From the NCBI GenBank assembly GCA_004525355.1, contig SPCK01000182.1, positions 1 to 5,159 of the forward strand: a stretch of DNA of 5,159 bases, read 5' to 3'. Below, one piece after another: positions 1 through 4,682 of the stretch (positions are counted from its first letter, which is position 1; every line of letters begins with the position of its first letter). The notes under the pieces are model-generated. The model saw only the letters and a list, made by a program, of their open reading frames with translations, ran no database searches and had not been told where the DNA came from. A program made the position numbers and the translations under genes. This DNA is from Spirochaetales bacterium. Lineage in GTDB: Bacteria; Spirochaetota; Spirochaetia; Treponematales; UBA12059.

Positions 1-186
1 CGGGACATCTATGAAACCGCGCCATTCCAGGAACGGGTCGCCCAAGCCTACCGCAAGGTCATATCGGGCTTCCGCGACAGCGGTATGCGCATCGTAGAGA
101 TCGATGCGTCCCGGCCCGTGGACGAGGTGAGCGCGGCAGTCTGGTCGGCCATCTCATCTCTGCTTGACCGCGAGAACCCTATATAA
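1..186 (+). CDS. tmk: Thymidylate kinase (dTMP kinase), C-terminal 61 residues only
   Basis: Reading frame 1 is open from the window edge to the TAA at 184-186, and the start lies upstream of the window. dTMP kinase phosphorylates dTMP to dTDP with ATP in the cytosol, on the way to dTTP. The visible tail has the layout of the family's C-terminus: an F-x-E-R-V-x-x-x-Y helix (residues 9-17 of the fragment, FQERVAQAY), a variable segment, an I-D-A-S strand (about 39-42, matching the usual 'IDA' strand), then a final amphipathic helix (VDEVSAAVWSAISSLL). The P-loop and DRY-type catalytic motifs would be upstream and cannot be checked. The next gene begins 28 nt downstream on the same strand, so co-transcription is plausible. 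The assignment rests on a short C-terminal match and is probable rather than certain. Confidence 0.72.
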   Translation, partial: RDIYETAPFQERVAQAYRKVISGFRDSGMRIVEIDASRPVDEVSAAVWSAISSLLDRENPI

Positions 187-214
187 ACGATTCCTTGAAG
201 CCGATACTGGATAC

Positions 215-814
215 ATGAAGAGAACGGCGGTCCTGTGCCTCCTATTGGTACTGGTTGGCATTGCCCTACCGGGCTACCCGGTGTATTTCAAGGAACAATT
301 CTATCGCCTCTACCATATCCACTACATCCAGTATCCGGACGATACGATAGAGAACATCTACTGGCTCGAGCAGGCCCGGAACGCGGACTTCTGCAACCCG
401 CTCTACGCGATGGCCAAGATACCTGACGAAAAGCACTGGGAACGATACCGCTACCTGTTCAATATGCACATCGAACTCAAACTCATCGAGCAGCATCTGT
501 ACCTGGGCGCCAAGTTCGACAAACAGGTCGCATATTTCTTCAACGCTCCATGGAAGCGGCAGAACCTGAAGAGCCTGGAAACGGCCGAAACCGCCTACCG
601 CGCGGCCCTGGCATACTGGACCACTGCAAGGGAGTGGGCAACCAAGGCCAACACGCTGCGCTGGACCCTGCTGTCGGATGTTCAGTACTGGGTGGACGAG
701 GCCTACCGCATCCAGACCGGCGAGCTTGATTACGACCGGATCATAGGCCGCCAGCTCGAGCGCCTGGCACAAGTCCGGGCTGCCTTCGAGGCGATGGACG
801 AGAACTCATACTGA
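215..814 (+). CDS. Hypothetical membrane-anchored aromatic-rich protein, spirochaete-like
   Basis: A 199-residue protein of unknown function. Residues 1-3 (MKR) are followed by one hydrophobic segment at about 4-19 ([16 protein letters not shown]), fitting an uncleaved signal anchor or signal peptide. Cys8 sits too early and in the wrong context for a lipobox. The rest is hydrophilic, predicted helical and probably extracytoplasmic. It is unusually aromatic: I count 18 Tyr, 7 Trp and 8 Phe. Conspicuous stretches are [15 protein letters not shown] (29-43), [10 protein letters not shown] (45-54), AYFFNAPWK (106-114) and [17 protein letters not shown] (157-173). Paired helices around 118-195 look TPR-like, but I see no clear TPR consensus. 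I chose ATG 215 because the longer TTG start at 164 would overlap tmk and put 17 extra residues before the signal segment. No good Shine-Dalgarno is seen; GATACT lies 6 nt before the ATG. The gene sits between tmk and hpt. From memory it resembles spirochaete-restricted proteins in this position, which needs a search. Confidence 0.8.
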   Translation: MKRTAVLCLLLVLVGIALPGYPVYFKEQFYRLYHIHYIQYPDDTIENIYWLEQARNADFCNPLYAMAKIPDEKHWERYRYLFNMHIELKLIEQHLYLGAKFDKQVAYFFNAPWKRQNLKSLETAETAYRAALAYWTTAREWATKANTLRWTLLSDVQYWVDEAYRIQTGELDYDRIIGRQLERLAQVRAAFEAMDENSY

Positions 815-865
815 ACGACACTGCGCAGTTTCTCCCCCGCAACGGTTTCGCCAAACTTGCGCGCA

Positions 866-874
866 TGCTACACT
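866..874 (+). promoter_or_regulatory. Extended -10 promoter of hpt, placed for a leaderless mRNA
   Basis: The sequence TGCTACACT matches an extended -10 element (TGnTATAAT pattern; hexamer TACACT, 4 of 6, with the key T1, A2 and T6 present). No convincing -35 lies 16-18 bp upstream; TTTCGC at 846-851 is the best candidate. Only 7 nt separate the hexamer from the hpt ATG at 882, so transcription would begin at or within about 1-2 nt of the start codon. No Shine-Dalgarno precedes the ATG, which fits leaderless translation. The same arrangement occurs before ruvA, which raises confidence. Confidence 0.5.
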
Positions 875-881
875 GTGGCCC

Positions 882-1412
882 ATGAACTACCGAATCGAAA
901 CGCTCATTACCGAGGGAGAACTTGCTGCACGTGTCGCGGAACTTGGCGCCCTGATATCGGAAGCCTATCCCGCGACCGATGGGCTGGTACTCGTAGGACT
1001 GCTGCGCGGCTCGTGCGTGTTCCTCGCGGATTTGTGCCGGCGGATCAGCATCCCCGTAAGCTTTGACTTCATGACCGCGTCCAGTTACGGCTCGTCGATG
1101 GCGTCGAACCGCGACGTTCGCATCCTCAAGGACCTTGACGAAGATATCAGGGGTCGGGACGTGCTCATCGTCGAGGATATCATCGATACGGGCTACACCC
1201 TGGAAAAAGTCCGCCAGATACTATCCTTGAGGGAACCCAGGAGCCTGGCGATTTGCACGCTCCTGGACAAACCGACGCGCAGGGAGGTCGGCGTCCCCGT
1301 GGATTGGGTCGGTTTCCCCATTCCCGACGAGTTCGTCGTGGGCTACGGCATCGATTACGCTCAGCAGCACAGGAACCTGCCGTACATCGGCAAGGTCGTC
1401 CCGCTGGAATAA
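882..1412 (+). CDS. hpt: Hypoxanthine phosphoribosyltransferase
   Basis: A cytosolic purine-salvage enzyme that joins hypoxanthine (and often guanine) to PRPP, giving IMP or GMP and pyrophosphate. The 176-residue length is typical of bacterial Hpt. Visible motifs in order are the pyrophosphate loop L-R-G-S (41-44), the flexible catalytic loop SSYGSS (67-72), the PRPP-binding signature [11 protein letters not shown] (97-107, with the paired acidic residues Glu98 and Asp99), the purine-contacting lysine region LDKPTRR (128-134), and the C-terminal metal/purine segment [17 protein letters not shown] (143-159). All key residues are intact, so the enzyme should be active; hypoxanthine versus guanine preference cannot be read from this. 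The start at ATG 882 gives the normal family N-terminus. It lies 67 nt after the hypothetical gene and is convergent with queA. The upstream extended -10 element suggests it can be transcribed separately from tmk. Confidence 0.95.
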   Translation: MNYRIETLITEGELAARVAELGALISEAYPATDGLVLVGLLRGSCVFLADLCRRISIPVSFDFMTASSYGSSMASNRDVRILKDLDEDIRGRDVLIVEDIIDTGYTLEKVRQILSLREPRSLAICTLLDKPTRREVGVPVDWVGFPIPDEFVVGYGIDYAQQHRNLPYIGKVVPLE

Positions 1413-1441
1413 CGGCGCAGTCAGTCCGCGCTCGGGGTTTT

Positions 1442-1465
1442 CCGGCCGGCTGCCCGGTCCGGTTT
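1442..1465 (+). terminator. Weak GC-rich hairpin after hpt, possible terminator
   Basis: CCGGCCGG (1442-1449) can pair with CCGG-T-CCGG (1454-1462), giving 8 GC pairs with one bulged T (1458) and a CTGC loop, followed by only three Ts (1463-1465). It begins 30 nt after the hpt stop. The T-tract is too short for a canonical intrinsic terminator. In the queA direction the hairpin is followed by As, so it would not serve that gene. The 74-bp spacer 1413-1486 contains five CCGG tetramers in 28 bp, so alternative pairings exist. Confidence 0.3.
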
Positions 1466-1486
1466 CCGGGTGTCCGCCAACGCGAC

Positions 1487-2503
1487 CTACTTGATCAGCA
1501 TGGCGTCGCCATAACTGAAGAACCGGTACCGCAACCGCATGGCCTCCTCGTATGCGGCCCTAATCCGTTCCCTGCCCGCGAAGGCCGATACCAGCATCAG
1601 CAGGGTCGACTCGGGCGTATGGAAGTTCGTGAACAGCGCGTCGATCGACCTGAAGCGGTAGCCGGGATACATGAAAATATCAGTCGAGCCAGGTCCCGCC
1701 ACGAGCCCCAGGTCGGTCCACGCGCTCTCCATCGTCCGCACGCTCGTGGTGCCCACCGCTATAACCGGCCTGCCCTCGGCCCGTGCCCGGTTGACCGCGT
1801 CCGCCGTCTCCACGGGCACGGTATAGTCCTCGCGGTGCATGCGATGCTCCTCGACGCGCTCCGACCTGACGGGCATGAACGTTCCCAATCCGACATGCAG
1901 GGTCACGAATCGCACGTCGATGCCATGATTCCGCAGAGTGTCCAGGAGTTCCGCCGTGAAATGCAGGCCGGCCGTGGGAGCGGCAGCCGAGCCTTGCTCC
2001 CGCGAATAGATCGTTTGATAGCGCTCGGCATCGAGCGGTTTGTCCGCACGGTGGATATAGGGCGGCAAAGGCAGGTGGCCATTTCGCTCCAGATACCCGT
2101 CATCGATCTCGCGCGAAAAACGCAGCAGGCGCTCGTCAGGCCTCGCTTCGACGACCAGGGCTTCCAGTCCGTCAGCCAAGGCAAGCGTTTTCCCCGGGGA
2201 CTGTTTGGTCATGCGGGTCGTCAGCGCCGCCCACAGCGCCGGCCCCTCTTGCCGCAGGAGAAGGACTTCAACCTTTCCGCCTCCGGCGCCGGTCGCGTAC
2301 AGGCGGGCGCGGCGAACCCGGGAGTCGTTGAACACCATGACCGAACCCGCCGGCAGGAAGCGCGGCAAATCACCGACCAGGACGTGCTCCATGACACCAC
2401 TTGCCCGGTCAAGGACCAGGAGCCTGGAACCTCCGCGCTCGGCGACCGGTTCCTGCGCTATCAGCTCTTCGGGCAGGTCAAAACTGAAGTCCGACGTCTT
2501 CAT
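1487..2503 (-). CDS. queA: S-adenosylmethionine:tRNA ribosyltransferase-isomerase
   Basis: QueA transfers and isomerises the ribosyl part of S-adenosylmethionine onto preQ1 at the wobble base of GUN-anticodon tRNAs (Asp, Asn, His, Tyr), forming epoxyqueuosine in the cytosol. The 338 residues are near-typical for the family. Signatures in order are the N-terminus MKTSDFSFDLPEELIAQ (1-17), VFNDSRVRRARL (57-68), GHLPLPPYI (142-150), YQTIYSREQGSAAAPTAGLHF (in 162-182), HVGLGTFMPV (203-212), AVGTTSVRTMES (249-260), TDIFMYPGYRF (274-284), FTNFHTPESTLLMLVSAFAG (291-310) and the C-terminal YRFFSYGDAMLI (326-337). I chose the ATG at 2503-2501 because it gives the conserved MKTSDF start; an ATG 45 nt further upstream adds only a non-conserved tail. 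It overlaps the end of ruvB by 26 nt in another frame, implying translational coupling. Only a weak GGA-type ribosome site (2513-2510) is visible. Confidence 0.96.
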   Translation of the reverse strand: MKTSDFSFDLPEELIAQEPVAERGGSRLLVLDRASGVMEHVLVGDLPRFLPAGSVMVFNDSRVRRARLYATGAGGGKVEVLLLRQEGPALWAALTTRMTKQSPGKTLALADGLEALVVEARPDERLLRFSREIDDGYLERNGHLPLPPYIHRADKPLDAERYQTIYSREQGSAAAPTAGLHFTAELLDTLRNHGIDVRFVTLHVGLGTFMPVRSERVEEHRMHREDYTVPVETADAVNRARAEGRPVIAVGTTSVRTMESAWTDLGLVAGPGSTDIFMYPGYRFRSIDALFTNFHTPESTLLMLVSAFAGRERIRAAYEEAMRLRYRFFSYGDAMLIK

Positions 2504-3500
2504 GCTTCGTTCCGTAACCAAGATGGGTATGGGCAAGGGGCGTCGCAACCCTCCCGCGGGGCGTCCGCATCAGAAAGCCTGCTTGTATCAGGTAGGGTTC
2601 GACGTAGTCCTCGAGCGTCTCGACGCTCTCGTTCGTGGAAACCGCTAGTGTCTCCGCGCCTACCGGGCCGCCGCCGAATTTCTCGATGATCGTCCCGAGA
2701 ACATCGCGGTCGTGACGCTCCAGGCCGTAGCCGTCGATCTCGAGCCGGCCAAGGCCGTCCTTTACCACCGCGGCGTTCACCGCTCCGCCGCCGGCGACCT
2801 GGGCAAAGTCGCGCATGCGCCGCAAGAGCCGATTTGCCACGCGGGGCGTTCCCCGGCTGGCGTCGGCAAGCAGGCTGGCGGCTTCCTCGTCGATCTTGAT
2901 TTCCAGGATCGATGCAGACCGCCTGAGGATGGCCATCATATCCGCCTTGTCGTAAAATCCCAGCCGGATGCTGATACCGAACCTGCTGACCAGCGGGCTA
3001 CCGACCATACCAGCCCTCGTGGTGGCGCCCACCAGCGTGAACGGCGGGAGGGGAATCCTCAGGGTGCGGGCGCTGGGGCCTTGCCCGATGATGAAATCAA
3101 GTTCGCCGTCCTCCATGGCCATGTACAGCATTTCTTCTATCGCCGGCTTGAGCCGGTGTATCTCGTCAATGAAAAACACCGACCGGGGAGCGAGCGTCGT
3201 CAGGATGCCGGCAAGGTCCTTGGGTTTTTCCAGCGCGGGCGCGCTGGTTACCTTGAAGTCGGACTCCAGCTCCCTGCTGACGATGCCAGCGAGCGTCGTC
3301 TTTCCCAGGCCCGGCGGCCCGATAAGAAACACGTGATCGAGCGCCTCGCCTCGTTCGCGGGCCGCCTGGATGAATATGGAGAGATTCGCCTTTATTCCCG
3401 CCTGTCCGAGAAACTCGGAAAGGAAACGCGGCCTGAGTACGTTTTCGCGCTCGTCCTCACCAGGTACGAAACTGCCGGACACGATACCATCTGCGCTCAT
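2478..3500 (-). CDS. ruvB: Holliday junction branch-migration ATPase RuvB
   Basis: RuvB is the AAA+ motor of the RuvAB complex. Hexameric rings on either side of a RuvA-bound four-way junction pump DNA to drive branch migration during recombinational repair. The 340-residue length is normal. Visible elements are Walker A GPPGLGKT (61-68), the Walker B region IDEIH (111-115), sensor 1 GATTRAG (158-164), the arginine-finger segment SPLVSRFG (168-175, Arg173 retained), sensor 2 RGTPRVANRLLRR (216-228), and the C-terminal winged-helix signature GPVGAETLA...YLIQAGFLMRTPRGR (about 278-317). One point differs from common relatives: the usual PLR(D/S)RFG reads PLVSRFG, so the first Arg is Val while the finger itself is intact. 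The ATG at 3500 lies 4 nt after the ruvA stop, with only a weak G-rich ribosome site. The 3' end overlaps queA by 26 nt. Confidence 0.97.
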   Translation of the reverse strand: MSADGIVSGSFVPGEDERENVLRPRFLSEFLGQAGIKANLSIFIQAARERGEALDHVFLIGPPGLGKTTLAGIVSRELESDFKVTSAPALEKPKDLAGILTTLAPRSVFFIDEIHRLKPAIEEMLYMAMEDGELDFIIGQGPSARTLRIPLPPFTLVGATTRAGMVGSPLVSRFGISIRLGFYDKADMMAILRRSASILEIKIDEEAASLLADASRGTPRVANRLLRRMRDFAQVAGGGAVNAAVVKDGLGRLEIDGYGLERHDRDVLGTIIEKFGGGPVGAETLAVSTNESVETLEDYVEPYLIQAGFLMRTPRGRVATPLAHTHLGYGTKHEDVGLQF

Positions 3501-3504
3501 CGAA

Positions 3505-4107
3505 TCAAGCCCCGCTCAACGAAACCATGGCGCGCCGGAAGAGTTCCCGTTCGCGCTCGGACGGATCGGCAGGCAATGCCGATGTTTCAGAGGCGATCGA
3601 CCGGACCGTCTCGGCGGCCCGCTTGCGATCATAGCCCAGATCGGCAAGGGCGCGAACGATATCGTCGTGGGGGCCGGCGACCTCGGGCCGCACCACCCGG
3701 AGGCTCGAAGGGAGCCTGCCCTTGAGGGCAAAAACCAGTTTCTGCGCTGTCTTTTTTCCCAGGCCCGGAATCGCCTCGAGTCTGGCCATGTCCTCGGTTT
3801 CAAGGGCCCGGTCCAGCTCGTCGGCCCCGATGCCGCTCAGTATCTTGAGCGCCTGCTTCGGCCCGATGCCGTCCACACCCAGGAGCTCCAGGAATATTGC
3901 GCGTTCCGATTCGGTGGGAAAACCGAACAGGCGCATCTGGTCATCGCGATGAAGCAGCCAAGCCAGGACGCGCGCGTTCTCGCCCACGCGACCGAAAGCG
4001 TCGACGGACCTGACGGGCACCAGGAATTCCCACTCTATACCGTGCGTATCTATGCGTATGGAATCGATGCCCTTGTGGCAGAGCGTACCGGATATCGCGT
4101 TGATCAT
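3505..4107 (-). CDS. ruvA: Holliday junction DNA-binding protein RuvA
   Basis: RuvA binds four-way junctions as a tetramer, holds them in an open square form and loads and stimulates RuvB. The 200 residues match the family length. Domain I (about 1-63) is the OB fold and carries the acidic pin Asp55-Asp56 (LLHRDDQMRLFGF, 51-63). Domain II has two helix-hairpin-helix motifs, GVDGIGPKQAL (77-87) and AIPGLGKKTAQKL (112-124). A variable linker (about 132-146) leads to domain III, the RuvB-contacting three-helix bundle (about 147-200, DIVRALADLGYDRKRAAETV). The start is the ATG at 4107-4105, giving the family's M-I-x-x-I-x-G beginning. No Shine-Dalgarno precedes it, but an extended -10 promoter ends 8 nt upstream, suggesting a leaderless transcript that starts here and continues into ruvB and queA. 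The gap to ruvC is 51 nt. Confidence 0.96.
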   Translation of the reverse strand: MINAISGTLCHKGIDSIRIDTHGIEWEFLVPVRSVDAFGRVGENARVLAWLLHRDDQMRLFGFPTESERAIFLELLGVDGIGPKQALKILSGIGADELDRALETEDMARLEAIPGLGKKTAQKLVFALKGRLPSSLRVVRPEVAGPHDDIVRALADLGYDRKRAAETVRSIASETSALPADPSERERELFRRAMVSLSGA

Positions 4108-4114
4108 GGAAGCG

Positions 4115-4144
4115 AGTATAGCAGGTTTGCGGGTCGCCTGTCAG
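4115..4144 (-). promoter_or_regulatory. Sigma70-type promoter driving ruvA-ruvB-queA
   Basis: Read on the minus strand: -35 CTGACA (4144-4139, 5 of 6 to TTGACA), an 18-bp spacer, and -10 TATACT (4120-4115, 5 of 6), preceded by TGC (4123-4121) as an extended -10. The hexamer is followed by exactly 7 nt before the ruvA ATG at 4107, so the predicted transcription start falls at or next to the start codon. Together with the lack of a Shine-Dalgarno this predicts a leaderless ruvA mRNA. All elements lie in the 51-nt ruvC-ruvA intergenic gap, so the recombination genes would be split into yebC-ruvC and ruvA-ruvB-queA units, though read-through remains possible. Confidence 0.68.
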
Positions 4145-4149
4145 CGACC
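4132..4149. promoter_or_regulatory. Perfect dyad overlapping the ruvA -35, candidate operator
   Basis: GGTCGC (4132-4137) and GCGACC (4144-4149) form a perfect 6+6 inverted repeat around a 6-bp centre, CTGTCA. The dyad spans the whole -35 hexamer (4139-4144), where a bound dimeric regulator would block RNA polymerase. It could also fold as a 6-bp hairpin in ruvC read-through mRNA, but no T-tract follows, so a terminator role is less likely. No known operator consensus is recognised. Confidence 0.35.
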
Positions 4150-4168
4150 GGCCCGTTGTCAGCGACCG
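4139..4168. repeat. 12-bp tandem direct repeat across ruvC stop and ruvA -35
   Basis: TGTCAGCGACCG occurs perfectly at 4139-4150 and 4157-4168, an 18-bp period with a 6-bp spacer. On the minus strand each copy reads CGGTCGCTGACA and contains the CTGACA hexamer. The upstream copy forms the last codons and TGA of ruvC; the other supplies the ruvA -35 and one arm of the dyad. Because 18 is a multiple of three, the second copy also supplies an in-frame TGA. Confidence 0.8.
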
Positions 4169-4680
4169 CTGGCGTCCGGCAGCACATTGACCTGCCATCC
4201 CCTGTTCTGGCAATGGCACACCGCGACAGCCAGGGCGTCGGCGGCGTGGTCCGGCTTGGGCACGGTCTTGAGTCCGAGCACCATTTTGATGAATGCCTGC
4301 ACGTCGGCCTTGCCCGCGCTTGCGGAACCGGCGGAGGCTTGCTTGACCGCATTGGGCAAGTATTCGGAGAGAGCGATGCCCCTGTCGCGGAACGCAAGAC
4401 GTATCACTCCCCGAACCTCGGATACCTTGAGGGCGCTCGTAACATTCCTGGAAAAGAACAAGCCCTCCATCGCGACTTCAGCGGGAGCATACTCGTCGGC
4501 GACAGCCAGGAGCCCATCCCTGATCGTGGCCAGGCGGTCGGACATATCCCGGTTCGCCAGGGTTGAGATGCAACCATGCCCCCGATAAAAAAGATGGACG
4601 CCGTCGGTATCGACGACGCCCCATCCGACGGAGGCCAGGCCGGGGTCCACGCCCAGGACGCGGACGACTCCGGCGCTCAC
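4159..4680 (-). CDS. ruvC: Crossover junction endodeoxyribonuclease RuvC
   Basis: RuvC is a dimeric, Mg2+-dependent nuclease of the RNase H-like fold that makes paired nicks to resolve Holliday junctions, working with RuvAB. The 173-residue length is typical. Catalytic residues visible are Asp12 in LGVDPGLASVGWG (9-21), Glu72 in AMEGLFFSRN (70-79), and the C-terminal DHAADALAVAVCH (144-156), with His145 and Asp148 in the last two metal-binding positions. E. coli has Asp at the first of these; Thermus thermophilus RuvC is known to use His there, so activity is expected. The basic DNA-binding region is VKQASAGSASAGKADVQ (112-128), with Ser where relatives usually have Arg in GxGRA. The start is GTG at 4680-4678; no ATG would keep the first catalytic strand, and a good GAGG site precedes it. 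The gene starts 2 nt after the yebC stop. Its TGA lies inside a direct repeat. Confidence 0.95.
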   Translation of the reverse strand: MSAGVVRVLGVDPGLASVGWGVVDTDGVHLFYRGHGCISTLANRDMSDRLATIRDGLLAVADEYAPAEVAMEGLFFSRNVTSALKVSEVRGVIRLAFRDRGIALSEYLPNAVKQASAGSASAGKADVQAFIKMVLGLKTVPKPDHAADALAVAVCHCQNRGWQVNVLPDASGR

Positions 4681-4682
4681 CC

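Noticed and set aside
182..187. TATAAA at the tmk stop as a promoter for the gene at 215
   Set aside because: The hexamer resembles a -10 box, but the only TTGAC-type -35 (164-169) is just 12 bp away and there is no TG extension. Co-transcription with tmk is simpler.
164..214. TTG start at 164 for the gene ending at 814
   Set aside because: It would overlap tmk by 23 nt, has no ribosome site, and places a non-conserved polar stretch before the signal-anchor segment. ATG 215 gives a standard MKR-hydrophobic start.
2504..2548. Longer queA start at 2548
   Set aside because: It would add 15 non-conserved residues and deepen the overlap with ruvB; the family N-terminus begins MKTSDF at 2503.
1253..2689. 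478-codon plus-strand open frame antisense to queA
   Set aside because: It lies across hpt's end and opposite queA, whose family motifs are unmistakable. The predicted protein is Arg/Gln/Gly-rich with no recognisable domain, as expected for a shadow frame in GC-rich DNA.
2712..4566. Two long plus-strand open frames (2712-3725 and 3370-4566) antisense to ruvB, ruvA and ruvC
   Set aside because: Both are opposite complete, motif-verified ruv genes, overlap each other and have low-complexity translations. The long openness follows from the codon bias of the real genes.
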